From the NCBI GenBank assembly GCA_035635555.1, contig DASQAT010000001.1, forward strand, positions 62,001 through 126,000: 64,000 nt of DNA. Direction: 5' to 3'. The DNA comes from Candidatus Dormiibacterota bacterium. Lineage in GTDB: Bacteria; Acidobacteriota; Polarisedimenticolia; Gp22-AA2. The notes beneath the pieces were generated by a model. The model saw nothing but the letters and a program-made list of their open reading frames with translations, did no database searches and was not told the origin of the DNA. How positions within the stretch are numbered: position 1 is the first letter of the stretch; each line of letters begins with the position of its first letter. The translations under genes were made by a program, and so were the position numbers. Shown in pieces: positions 45,007 to 53,370 of the stretch.

Positions 45007-47239
45007 CGGGTCACGGCTGGGAGCCTCCGCAATCCTCCTGACCTTTTTTCTGGTCGTGGCGTTCGCAAGCGTCGCGATCCAAACTCCGGGAAGGCTCGGT
45101 CTCAGGTTGGGACCGTGCGGGGACAATGTATGCGTCGACTGGGTGATGCCGGCTGGACTTGCCTGGTACGACGGCGCCCGCCCCGGCATGCGGGTCATCG
45201 CGCTCGACGGTCTGGACGCCCACGCCGCGGCCGGTTTCCATCCTCTGCGGGAGGTCGCGCTGCTGGCTCCGGGAGGCCGGAGCGTTCTGGCTCGCGTGAC
45301 GTTCGAGGCCATGAACGTGCCTTTCTGGGCTAGTGCCTCCCTTTGGCTCACCGGGGCTCTATTCGCTCTTCTTGGCTCGGTCGTCCTGGTGCGGCGACCT
45401 GATGCGCCAGTCGCCCGTCTCTTCGCGCTCTTCGCAGGGCTCACGGGAGTCGCGCTTGGAGTGTCGCCGGCCTCCGGCGGCCCTCATCCCGTGTGGGCGC
45501 TCGTGGTGCAGTTTGTGAGCCTCCTGGGGGTGGCGACAGCCCTGCCGGCGTTCGCCACCGCCTTCGTGGGGGAGTGGAGCGGACCCCGGACCGTCCTCCG
45601 GCTTTTCTGGCTGGCCGGCGGCCTGCTCCTGACCGGCTACCTGGTCTCCATTTTCATTCTTCCCTCTTTCTACAGCCAGGTGCGGGTCGCCTTCGCCATT
45701 TACTTCGTGGGGAGTATCCTCGCCGCTCTCATCGTGCTCGCGCGAAGGACGTTGTCCCACCCCCCCACACGGTCAGCGCGCGACGCCCGCCTCGCACTGG
45801 CCGGTATCGCCTGCGGCACGCTTCCCTTCGTCGGTCTCACCCTGATTCCGCAAAACACCGTGCACAGCGAGATCGCACCGGGATACGTGACCGCGATTCT
45901 GTGGGGCGTCATCCCCCTGACCTTCGCGTACGCCATCCTCCGCCACCAGGTCCTCGGCATCCGCCGTCTCGTGCACCGCGGCATGGTCCATGGCATCACG
46001 GCGACGATCACCCTGGCTGTCGTCTTCCTCATCGTCGTCGCGATCGACTCCCGCGGCGACGGGGTTCTCCGGGCTGCGCACCCCGCGTGGTCGACCGCCG
46101 CGCTCGTCGCGCTCGGGGCTCTTCTCTTTCACGTCCTGTCCCGGGGCGTGCGCGTCCTGGTCGACCGACTCTTCTATCACGACGAAGTCGACTCGGGGAC
46201 CTTGCTGGCGGCCATGCGCAATGATCTTGTCGGAAGCGCGCACGTCGAGGAAGTCGTGGCCGCCATGGTGAAGAAACTGCGGGAGTCGCTGCGGCTGGAG
46301 GCCGTTCTCCTGTTCCTGGGGACGACCGCCGAGACGGTGCGCGTGGCTGCGTCGGCCGGAACGCGCGCGGACGAGAGCATCGAATATATCCGGCCGCGCC
46401 TTCTCGCGATGGATCTTGACGAGCACGGAATGTCCGAGACACGATGGGACTCCGACGTGCTGCTCATCGCCCGGCTTGAGACCGGGGTCCACACGCTGGG
46501 TTTCCTGGTACTCGGGCCGAAGGAGAGGGGCGAGGTCTTCCTCCGCGAGGAGCGGCGTCTGGTCGAGACCGTCACCCCGATCCTCGCGCTCGCGATTCGC
46601 GAAACGAGCCTTCTCGCGGAGCTGCGCGAAGTGAACGAGCGCCTGACGGACGCGCAGGAGGCCGAGCGCGGGCGAATCGCGCGCGACCTCCATGACGGAC
46701 CGCTGCAGAAGGCGATTCTGCTCGGCGGCGGCGCCGACGTGGCGCTTCGCGACAGGAACGGTGTGGCCCGCGAGCTTGCGGCGGAATTGCGCGAGGTGTG
46801 CGCCCGCCTCCGGCCGGCCATCCTCGACGATCTGGGCCTCGTCCCGGCCCTCGAGTGGCTGTTGGAGCAGACCGCCCAGGGATTCACCGTGACGCCGCGC
46901 TTGACGCTGCGCGGCATGACGGAAGACGATCGCCTGGCGCCGAATACCGAGCTGGCGCTCTTCCGCGTCACCCAGGAGGCCGTGAGCAACGCCCTGAAGC
47001 ACGGTCACGCCAGGTCGATCCACGTCTCGCTGTCCAGGACGATCAACGGCGTCGAGCTGTCCGTCACCGATGACGGCAACGGCGCCGCGTTTGCCGGCGA
47101 TTCGATGCGCGGCCTCGGCATCCCGGGGATGCGCGAGCGCCTCCGTCAGGTCGGGGGGAGCGTCTCGATACTGTCCGACGGAAGAACGGGGACCATGGTC
47201 TCGGCCCGCATTCCGTACGTGGTTCACGGAGAACAATGA
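44915..47239 (+). CDS. ComP-like membrane sensor histidine kinase
   Basis: 774 residues. A first helix (about 37-55) is followed by a periplasmic PDZ-like segment (about 58-133; VMPAGLAWYDGARPGMRVIALDG). Nine or so more helices run to about residue 410, then comes a GAF-like cytoplasmic part (425-565). The HisKA_3 phosphoacceptor is H593 in IARDLHDGPLQ. The HATPase has ALKHGHA, DDGNG and GLGIPGMRERL. This PDZ-plus-many-helices order is that of Bacillus ComP. The start (ATG 44915 or GTG 44909) overlaps the transferase gene by about 92-98 bases. No usable start other than CTG lies after the transferase stop until inside the first helix. It overlaps the regulator gene by four bases. Confidence 0.88.
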   Translation: MRSEGSSLFSRAWTRALGLLSAPHGAVWSPDGSRLGASAILLTFFLVVAFASVAIQTPGRLGLRLGPCGDNVCVDWVMPAGLAWYDGARPGMRVIALDGLDAHAAAGFHPLREVALLAPGGRSVLARVTFEAMNVPFWASASLWLTGALFALLGSVVLVRRPDAPVARLFALFAGLTGVALGVSPASGGPHPVWALVVQFVSLLGVATALPAFATAFVGEWSGPRTVLRLFWLAGGLLLTGYLVSIFILPSFYSQVRVAFAIYFVGSILAALIVLARRTLSHPPTRSARDARLALAGIACGTLPFVGLTLIPQNTVHSEIAPGYVTAILWGVIPLTFAYAILRHQVLGIRRLVHRGMVHGITATITLAVVFLIVVAIDSRGDGVLRAAHPAWSTAALVALGALLFHVLSRGVRVLVDRLFYHDEVDSGTLLAAMRNDLVGSAHVEEVVAAMVKKLRESLRLEAVLLFLGTTAETVRVAASAGTRADESIEYIRPRLLAMDLDEHGMSETRWDSDVLLIARLETGVHTLGFLVLGPKERGEVFLREERRLVETVTPILALAIRETSLLAELREVNERLTDAQEAERGRIARDLHDGPLQKAILLGGGADVALRDRNGVARELAAELREVCARLRPAILDDLGLVPALEWLLEQTAQGFTVTPRLTLRGMTEDDRLAPNTELALFRVTQEAVSNALKHGHARSIHVSLSRTINGVELSVTDDGNGAAFAGDSMRGLGIPGMRERLRQVGGSVSILSDGRTGTMVSARIPYVVHGEQ

Positions 47240-47886
47240 ATCCAGCGATCAAGGTCCTCCTCGTCGATGATCACCTCATGTTCCGCGAGGGAATCCGGAA
47301 CCGGCTGGCCCGTCACAGCCGGTTCAAGGTCGTCGGGGAAGCCGCCAGCGCCGAGGAGGCGATCAAGATCCTGCAGCAGACCGCTCCTTCCATCGTGATT
47401 CTCGACATCCGGATGCAGGGGCCCTCCGGCATCGACCTGGCCCGGCGTCTGCGTCGCGAGTGGCCGGACGTCAAGATTCTCGTCCTCAGCGGGTATGACT
47501 TCGACCAGTATGTCCGCGCCCTTGCCCGCATCGGCATCCACGGATATCTGTTGAAGGACTGCCCCCAGGAGGATCTCATCGAAGCCCTCGACGAGATCGC
47601 CCGGGGCGGGGTCGTGCTTCCGCCGCGCATCGCGTCGAAGATCATGCGCAGCTACGCCTCGGATTCGGTGAACGAGGGCCGAAACTCAAGATGGGACCTG
47701 ACCGTCCGGGAGATCGAGGTCCTGGAATGTCTTCACGAAGGACTGCGAAACGCCGATATCGCCTCCCGCCTGGATATCTCTCCCCGCACGGTCGAAACGC
47801 ACGTGAGCAGCATCATTTCGAAGCTCGGCGCGCACAGCCGAACCGAAGCGGTGCGCAGGGCGGTCCAGGAGAGTCTGATCCGCTAG
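47236..47886 (+). CDS. ComA-like NarL/FixJ response regulator
   Basis: 216 residues. Receiver with VLLVDDHLMFREGI, phosphoacceptor Asp in IVILDIRMQGPSG and Lys in YLLKDC. LuxR helix-turn-helix at about 150-210 (LTVREIEVLECLHEGLRNADIASRL, RTVETHVSSIISKL). ATG overlaps the kinase stop (ATGA), making the pair a unit. As ComA does, it would bind a dyad such as that at 43769-43788 and switch on target genes, perhaps including its own operon. Confidence 0.93.
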   Translation: MNPAIKVLLVDDHLMFREGIRNRLARHSRFKVVGEAASAEEAIKILQQTAPSIVILDIRMQGPSGIDLARRLRREWPDVKILVLSGYDFDQYVRALARIGIHGYLLKDCPQEDLIEALDEIARGGVVLPPRIASKIMRSYASDSVNEGRNSRWDLTVREIEVLECLHEGLRNADIASRLDISPRTVETHVSSIISKLGAHSRTEAVRRAVQESLIR

Positions 47887-47919
47887 GAATCCGCGCACGC
47901 ATCGCACGGCCCTCCACGC

Positions 47920-48195
47920 TCAACCCGCCGCTCTGGGCCGCACCAGATGCAACGTGACCACGAACAGCGCGGCGCCGATGATCGACCAGACGACTGGGAA
48001 TGACCCGTCGCCTATGTGAAGGGCCAGCAGCTCGCGGACGCCGAGGGCGCCTGCCAGCCACGAACCGAGCAGAGCGCCCACGAATCCCAGGGCGATCGAC
48101 GTCAGCCAGCCGCGGTGCGAGTACCCGACGAGCGTCTGGGCCACGCTGCCGCAAACTCCGGCCACCAGCAGCAGCAGGAGAAAATTGAGAGACAT
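47920..48195 (-). CDS. GlsB/YeaQ/YmgE family stress-type membrane protein
   Basis: 91 residues, three membrane helices. GFVGALLGSWLAGALG is the transglycosylase-associated (GlsB/YeaQ/YmgE) signature. These proteins are linked to stress responses, mechanism unknown. ATG 48195 follows GAGGTGCGGCC. Confidence 0.85.
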   Translation of the reverse strand: MSLNFLLLLLVAGVCGSVAQTLVGYSHRGWLTSIALGFVGALLGSWLAGALGVRELLALHIGDGSFPVVWSIIGAALFVVTLHLVRPRAAG

Positions 48196-48264
48196 GGCCG
48201 CACCTCTGGCTTCGAGGCACGGACATTGCTCGAGGACGGGTCGAAGGAGTATCGTGGGGCTTAC

Positions 48265-48486
48265 ATGAGCCGAACCAGGATATTCGCCATCGTATTGATC
48301 GCGGCCGGTGTATTGGCGCTGCTGTACGGCGGGTTCACCTACACCAAGGAGTCGCACGATCTCAAGATAGGCTCGCTCGAGGTGTCGGTGAAGGACAAGG
48401 AAACCGTCAACGTCCCGACCTGGTGCGGCGTGGGGGCGATTGTGGTCGGGACCGTCCTGCTGGTGGCGCGCCGTCAGCGCGCCTGA
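48265..48486 (+). CDS. Small two-helix membrane protein
   Basis: 73 residues. Helix near 5-24 ending LLYGGFTYTKESHDLKIGSLEVSV, then a short polar loop with KDKETV, and a second helix 51-69. I recall this YGGFTYTK pattern from widespread small proteins of unknown function, often near stress genes. ATG 48265 follows GTGGGGCTTAC. It is divergent from the GlsB-like gene by 69 bases. Confidence 0.75.
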   Translation: MSRTRIFAIVLIAAGVLALLYGGFTYTKESHDLKIGSLEVSVKDKETVNVPTWCGVGAIVVGTVLLVARRQRA

Positions 48487-48507
48487 GGCGCCCCCACCTT
48501 CCGTTCC

Positions 48508-49386
48508 ATGGTCTCCCGCTCACCTGCGCGCGCGTCCAGGGGCCGGCCACGCTGGAGACGCGCGCGTTGGATCCGGAAGGGGACCGCGCGGCGCCTCGCG
48601 CGGTGGGGCCGGCGCCTGGTCCGGTCCGCGCGACGCTTCATCAGGGCCCTGCGGACCGCGCCGCCTTCTGTCAGGGTCCTCGCGACCGCGATCGTTCTCG
48701 TCGCGGTGTGGGCCGTGGCCAACTGGGCGTATCAGGCGATCCGCAAGCCGACCGAGCTGTTCTTTCCCGTCAGCGGCGCTCTCGCAAAATCTCCCGCCGA
48801 GACGTGGCAGAGCTACGCGCCGCTCTTCAACGAGCATGCGACCGCCGTCATCACCCCCGCGCTCCTGGCCGCGCTCGCCCAGATCGAAGGGGCGGGCAAC
48901 CCCCTGGCGCGGACGTACTGGCGGTGGCGTCCGGCCCGGAATCCGTTCAAGGTGTACCAGCCGGCGTCGAGCGCGGTCGGCATGTACCAGATGACGGACG
49001 CGACGTTCAGCGAAGGGAAGCGCTACTGCATCCACGACCACGTGGTCGTCGAGGTCGGCGGGTGGCTCGACGCGAAATCGTGCTGGTTCAACGTCCTCTA
49101 CAGCCGCGTCGTGCCGAGTCATGCGATCGAGATGACGTCGGCCCTCCTGGATCGCGGTGTCGCCGTCGCGATCGAGCGCCATCGTGTCGCCGGCGTCACC
49201 CCCGAGCGGCAGCAGGATCTGGCCGCCGTGATCCACCTGTGCGGGCCGACGGCGGGGGACGCCTATGTGGCGCGCGGCTTCCGCCTGGCCGCCCACCAGC
49301 GCTGCGGCGACCACGACGTCGGCGCCTACCTGGCGCAAGTCAACGCGATGAAACGGCAGTTCGCCCGGATGGCGGCTGCCGGATAG
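48508..49386 (+). CDS. Membrane-anchored lytic transglycosylase-like protein
   Basis: 292 residues. A very basic N-terminus (about 1-50) precedes one membrane helix (about 54-74). The periplasmic part carries a goose-type/SLT-like domain: LLAALAQIEGAGNPLA with the likely catalytic Glu, then SSAVGMYQMTDATF. CIHDHV and a later HLCGPTAGDAY may form the wall. It should cleave peptidoglycan. The ATG at 48508 has no clear ribosome-binding site, so a later start is possible. Gap to the previous gene is 21 bases. Confidence 0.82.
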   Translation: MVSRSPARASRGRPRWRRARWIRKGTARRLARWGRRLVRSARRFIRALRTAPPSVRVLATAIVLVAVWAVANWAYQAIRKPTELFFPVSGALAKSPAETWQSYAPLFNEHATAVITPALLAALAQIEGAGNPLARTYWRWRPARNPFKVYQPASSAVGMYQMTDATFSEGKRYCIHDHVVVEVGGWLDAKSCWFNVLYSRVVPSHAIEMTSALLDRGVAVAIERHRVAGVTPERQQDLAAVIHLCGPTAGDAYVARGFRLAAHQRCGDHDVGAYLAQVNAMKRQFARMAAAG

Positions 49387-49409
49387 AAGTTCCCGCCACC
49401 CGGTCCGGG

Positions 49410-49664
49410 CTACTTGGGAATGGAGAACTGTCGAAGGCGACGTCGCTGCTGAAGGGAGGGCCGGCGGGCGGCCGGAGCTCGTATCGCGTCAAGGCGCAGG
49501 CCTTGACCCCGTCGACCAGCAGGTCCCTGACCTCCATCGAGCCGATCATGGAGTAGAAGCGCTTCGTCGCATCCAGGTACGCCGCTCGTCCACTGACGCG
49601 CTTGATGGGGCTGATGTAGCTGGTGAAGTTCAGGTCAACCCAGTATCGTGTCTCCTGTTGCCAT
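49410..49664 (-). pseudogene. SnoaL-like (NTF2-fold) gene remnant
   Basis: Read on the minus strand, the frame gives VDLNFTSYISPIKRVSGR, then AAYLDATKRFYSMIGSMEVR and DLLVDGVKACALTRYELR, the middle of a SnoaL-like protein. After FSSDVA the expected strand of about 16 residues (usual pattern E-x-F-x-V-x-x-G-K-I) is absent, and FDSSPFP follows directly. The last codons are one base out of frame with the expected stop (TAG at 49410-49412). The N-terminal 20 or so residues are missing or out of frame near 49640-49664. At least three lesions, so it is non-functional. It abuts the stop of dps. Confidence 0.65.
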
Positions 49665-50147
49665 TCAGCGCTCCGACTGGGCGTGAGACTCGACGAACCA
49701 GAGGTCCTTGTCGACGTTGCGCGAAATCTCCGTGAAGATGTCGGCGGTGTCCTTGTCGCCGATCTCGTCGGCCCGGTCGATTCCCTGGCGCACCACCGAT
49801 CCGAAGTAGGCGAGGCTGCGCGACAGACATTCGACGTGCTCCTTGCCGCTGGCGATCGTCAGGGGATATTCGGGAAGCTGCGATTGCTTCACCACGGCGC
49901 GGACCGTCCCTTCCGCCGTGCCGCCGAGCTGCAGGATGCGCTCGGCGAGCAGATCGGCGTAATCCCCCGCATGCTCGTACACCTTGTCGAACAGCTCGTG
50001 GAGCGCGATGAAATTCGGCCCCTTGACGTTCCAGTGCGCCTGCTTGGCGTGCGTCACGAGATCCACCGCATCCGACAGACGCTCCTGGAGGAGGCTCGCC
50101 ACCTGAACGCGGACTTTCTCGGGAATGTCATTCTTGGTCTTGTGCAT
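49665..50147 (-). CDS. dps: DNA starvation/stationary phase protection protein Dps
   Basis: 160 residues, one ferritin-like four-helix bundle of usual length. The ferroxidase residues shared across the dimer interface are present in AKQAHWNVKGPNFIALHELFD (H38, H50, D54) and YEHAGDYADLLAERI (D65 and E69 region). The dodecamer stores iron and consumes hydrogen peroxide to shield DNA. ATG at 50147 after GGAGACGAAGC. Flanked on both sides by pseudogenes. Confidence 0.95.
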   Translation of the reverse strand: MHKTKNDIPEKVRVQVASLLQERLSDAVDLVTHAKQAHWNVKGPNFIALHELFDKVYEHAGDYADLLAERILQLGGTAEGTVRAVVKQSQLPEYPLTIASGKEHVECLSRSLAYFGSVVRQGIDRADEIGDKDTADIFTEISRNVDKDLWFVESHAQSER

Positions 50148-50165
50148 GCTTCGTCTCCGTAAGAA

Positions 50166-50307
50166 TCAGCCCTTGATAAAGGAAATCAGCTCCTCGTTCA
50201 CCATGTACTTGAGAGTCGTGCACATTCCGTGCGGGGCGGACGACGGGCTGCCCCGTGCCCCAGTCCTTGTAGATCTGCGTTCCGTCCTTGGTCGTGATGG
50301 TGTTCAT
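50166..50307 (-). pseudogene. Alpha/beta hydrolase (non-haem chloroperoxidase type) reduced to its two ends
   Basis: The start, after AGGAGGGCGTCCC, reads MNTITTKDGTQIYKDWGTGQPVV, the first 23 residues of a chloroperoxidase-like hydrolase. The next codons are out of frame, but in another frame the family C-terminus follows directly: GMCTTLKYMVNEELISFIKG and a stop at 50166. Some 220-230 residues with the whole catalytic core are missing between them. A single internal deletion explains this. It lies 18 bases upstream of dps on the same strand. Confidence 0.72.
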
Positions 50308-50470
50308 GGGACGCCCTCCTGTGTCGCGCGACTCCCGCGCCGAGGGATGGACTCGATTCCTGACTCGCCCGATGCGAAGGAGTATAATCCTGGCCGACCC
50401 GTTCTGCCCAGGTTTTCAGGATGCTTCGACCCGGCGTCGGAACCGCGACGGCGGGCACGGTGACGGACGA

Positions 50471-52117
50471 ATGGCTGAGATGACCCCGGCCGAGATTGAG
50501 GCCTTCCCCACCCTGACCGCGGGGCAGATCGCGCGGATCGCCCCCTTCGCGCGCGAGCGCGATCTCGTCGACGACGAAAGCCTGTGGGAGGCGGGGGATC
50601 GCAACAGGCCGATGTACGTGATCGTCCGGGGCGAGGTCGAGATCCTGTCAGGGGCCGATCACGTGGTGACCGTGCACAACGCCGGTGCGTTCACGGGGGA
50701 CGTCGACCTCCTGTCCGGCCGTCCGGTGGTGGTGCGGGCGCGCGCCCGGGGCGCCGCGCGCGTGCTCGAGCTGCCTCCGGCCCGGCTGCGCTCGATGATC
50801 CAGACGGACGCGGAGCTGAGCGAAATCTTCCTGCGCGCGTTCATGCTGCGCCGCCTGGCGCTGATGGCCCAGGGCGGGGGGAATATCGTCCTCATCGGCT
50901 CGCGCCATTGCGCGGGCACGCTCGCGCTGCGGGAGTTCCTGACCCGCAACAGCCAGCCGCACGGATATCTCGACCTGGAGGGGGACCCGGCGGTCCAGGA
51001 GACGCTCGACAAGTTCGGGGTCGGTGTCGACGACGTGCCGGTCCTCATCTGCCGGGGGACCCGGGTGCTGCGCAAACCGACGATCGAAGACGTGGCCGAC
51101 TGTCTCGGGTTGAACGATCTCAACGAGGCGGTCGTGCGCGATGTCGCGGTCATCGGGGCCGGGCCGGCGGGTCTGTCGACCGCCGTCTACGCGGCGTCCG
51201 AGGGGCTCGATGTCCTGGTGCTCGAGGCCCGGTCGCCGGGCGGGCAGGCCGGCTCGAGCTCCAGGATCGAGAACTACCTGGGCTTCCCGACGGGAGTCAC
51301 GGGGCAGATCCTCGCCAGCAGCGCCCTCGTCCAGGCCGAGAAGTTCGGGGCGGAGCTCGCGGTGGCCCGCACCGTGTCGCGGCTCGGGTGCGATCGCCCC
51401 TATCGCGTGGAGCTCGGCGCAGGCGTCGTCGTCCAGGCCCGCTCGATCGTCATCGCGACCGGGGCCAAGTACCGCAAGCCGGACCTGCCGAACCTGTCGC
51501 GTTTCGAGGGGGTCGGCGTCTATTATGGAGCGACGCAGGTCGAGGCGCTCTTCTGCCGCGGTGAGGACGTCATCGTCATCGGGGGCGGCAATTCCGCCGG
51601 CCAGGCCGCGGTCTTCCTCTCGGAGACGGGCCGCCACGTGACCATGATGGTCCGCGGCGCGGGGCTCGCGCAGAGCATGTCGCGTTACCTGATCCACCGC
51701 ATCCAGGAGACGCCCAAAATCACGCTGCTCACGAACACGCGCATCGTGGCGCTGGCGGGGGACTCGCGGCTGGAGAAGGTGACCTGGCGCGATGGAAACG
51801 GGACCGAGACGACGGCGGACATCCGGCACGTCTTCATGATGACCGGCGCCGACCCGAACACCGCGTGGCTGCAGGACTGCGTCGCCCTCGACGATCGGGG
51901 ATACGTGAAGACGGGTCCGGATCTCGACGCGGGGGCCCTGGCCGCGGCTCGCTGGCCGTTCGCGCGCCCGCCGATGCTTTTCGAGACCAGCCGGCCCGGC
52001 GTGTTCGCGATCGGCGACGTCCGGGCCAACAGCGTCAAGCGCGTCGCCGCCGCGGTGGGCGAGGGCTCGGTCTGCGTCCAGCTGGTGCACAAGGTGCTCT
52101 CCGAGTCGGTGGCCTAG
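50471..52117 (+). CDS. Cyclic-nucleotide-binding domain fused to thioredoxin-reductase-like flavoprotein
   Basis: 548 residues. A cNMP-binding-type beta-roll (about 15-130; GEVEILSGADHVVTVHNAGAFTGDVDLLSGRP) precedes a thioredoxin-fold-like segment (about 138-215; LREFLTRNSQPHGYLDLEGD). The flavoprotein part has the FAD motif VIGAGPAGLS and the NADPH motif VIGGGNSAGQAA, and ends in FAIGDVRANSVKRVAAAVGEG. Where thioredoxin reductase has its CxxC, this protein has YYGATQ, so it cannot use the standard disulfide. A single Cys lies nearby in ALFCRGED. It may be a regulated oxidoreductase; partners unknown. The zinc-finger gene follows after nine bases. Confidence 0.9.
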   Translation: MAEMTPAEIEAFPTLTAGQIARIAPFARERDLVDDESLWEAGDRNRPMYVIVRGEVEILSGADHVVTVHNAGAFTGDVDLLSGRPVVVRARARGAARVLELPPARLRSMIQTDAELSEIFLRAFMLRRLALMAQGGGNIVLIGSRHCAGTLALREFLTRNSQPHGYLDLEGDPAVQETLDKFGVGVDDVPVLICRGTRVLRKPTIEDVADCLGLNDLNEAVVRDVAVIGAGPAGLSTAVYAASEGLDVLVLEARSPGGQAGSSSRIENYLGFPTGVTGQILASSALVQAEKFGAELAVARTVSRLGCDRPYRVELGAGVVVQARSIVIATGAKYRKPDLPNLSRFEGVGVYYGATQVEALFCRGEDVIVIGGGNSAGQAAVFLSETGRHVTMMVRGAGLAQSMSRYLIHRIQETPKITLLTNTRIVALAGDSRLEKVTWRDGNGTETTADIRHVFMMTGADPNTAWLQDCVALDDRGYVKTGPDLDAGALAAARWPFARPPMLFETSRPGVFAIGDVRANSVKRVAAAVGEGSVCVQLVHKVLSESVA

Positions 52118-52126
52118 GAGGACGCG

Positions 52127-52420
52127 ATGCCGAAACGATGCACGCACCTGGATCAGGTTCGCGACGTGGCCCCGCGAACCCCCGACGGCTGCGAAGAGTG
52201 TCTGGCGATGGGAAGTGAATGGGTTCACCTCCGCCTGTGCCTGTCGTGCGGTCATGTGGGTTGCTGCGACGACTCGCCCAACAAGCACGCCACCAAGCAC
52301 TTCAGGAAGATCCATCATCCGATCATCCGGAGCTTCGAGCCGGGCGAGGACTGGGGCTGGTGCTTCATCGATGAGGTCGTCATGGAGCCGGCGCCCGGCG
52401 CCGTAGGGCGGTCCCGATGA
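52127..52420 (+). CDS. UBP-type zinc finger protein
   Basis: 97 residues, essentially one ZnF-UBP domain: CTHLDQV, CEECLAMG, LRLCLSCGHVGCCDDSPNKHATKHFRK, HHPIIRSFEPGEDWGWCFID. All zinc ligands of the eukaryotic ubiquitin-tail-binding fold are present. Bacterial members are often next to flavoproteins like the preceding gene; what they bind is unknown. GGAGGACGCG precedes the ATG. It overlaps the next gene by four bases. Confidence 0.92.
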   Translation: MPKRCTHLDQVRDVAPRTPDGCEECLAMGSEWVHLRLCLSCGHVGCCDDSPNKHATKHFRKIHHPIIRSFEPGEDWGWCFIDEVVMEPAPGAVGRSR

Positions 52421-53370
52421 TCCATGAGGCGTGGCCTCCCCTCCCGCTGGATCAGTGGGAGGACACCTGCAACACCCTGCAGCTCTGGACGCAGATCGTC
52501 GGCAAGACCCGGCTCGCGCTCGCGCCGATGCAGAACCACTGGTGGCAGGTCGCGTTGTACATCACGGCGCGCGGCCTCGGGACTTCCCCCATGCCTGACG
52601 GCGAGCGCACGTTCGAGGTCGACTTCGATTTCGTCGATCATCGGCTGCTCGTCCGCACGAGCGACGGCCGGACGGAATCGCTCCCGCTCGTGCCGCGAAC
52701 CGTGGCGGACTTCCACGCTCGCTACCTCGAGGCGCTGCGATCGCTCGGCATCGAACCGAAGATCCGTCCCGTGCCGAACGAGGTCGCGAACCCCCTGCCG
52801 TTCGACAAGGACGACGTGCACCGTTCCTACGACCCCGACGCCGCCTGGCGGTGCTGGAGAGTTCTCGTTCAAGCCGATCGGGTCCTGAAGGAATTCCGCG
52901 GACGCTTCCTGGGCAAGAGCAGTCCAGTTCATTTCTGGTGGGGGAGCTTCGACCTGGCGTGCACGCGGTTTTCCGGACGAACGGCGCCGCCGCACCCCGG
53001 GGGCCTGCCGGGCCTGCCCGACTGGGTGACGCGGGAGGCCTACTCGCACGAGTGCATCAGCGCCGGCTGGTGGCCGGGAAACGGCGGCGGGCCGGTGCGC
53101 GAGGCGTCGTTCTACGCCTACGCCTATCCCGAGCCTCCGGGTTGCTCCCAGGCGACGATCCGGCCCGCGGAGGCGTCCTACCACCCCGTGGTGCGCGAGT
53201 GGATCCTCCCCTACGCCGCGGTCGTTCGGGCGACTTCCCCCGACGCTCTCGTCCTCGACTTCCTGGTCAGCACCTACGAGACCGCGGCGCGGCTCGGAGA
53301 CTGGAACCGGGCGGCCCTGGAAAGAGCGGTGCTGCCCGGCGCGACCTCTAGACCGCCTCGGCCAGGGTGA
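52417..53370 (+). CDS. DUF5996 family protein
   Basis: 317 residues, soluble. WPPLPLDQWEDTCNTLQLWTQIVGKTRLAL and NHWWQVALYITARGL are the DUF5996 start; HFWWGSFDLACTRFSG and HECISAGWWPG follow. Function unknown. The ATG overlaps the zinc-finger stop, so the three genes 50471-53370 are probably one operon. Its end overlaps the convergent egtD by 23 bases. Confidence 0.9.
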   Translation: MIHEAWPPLPLDQWEDTCNTLQLWTQIVGKTRLALAPMQNHWWQVALYITARGLGTSPMPDGERTFEVDFDFVDHRLLVRTSDGRTESLPLVPRTVADFHARYLEALRSLGIEPKIRPVPNEVANPLPFDKDDVHRSYDPDAAWRCWRVLVQADRVLKEFRGRFLGKSSPVHFWWGSFDLACTRFSGRTAPPHPGGLPGLPDWVTREAYSHECISAGWWPGNGGGPVREASFYAYAYPEPPGCSQATIRPAEASYHPVVREWILPYAAVVRATSPDALVLDFLVSTYETAARLGDWNRAALERAVLPGATSRPPRPG

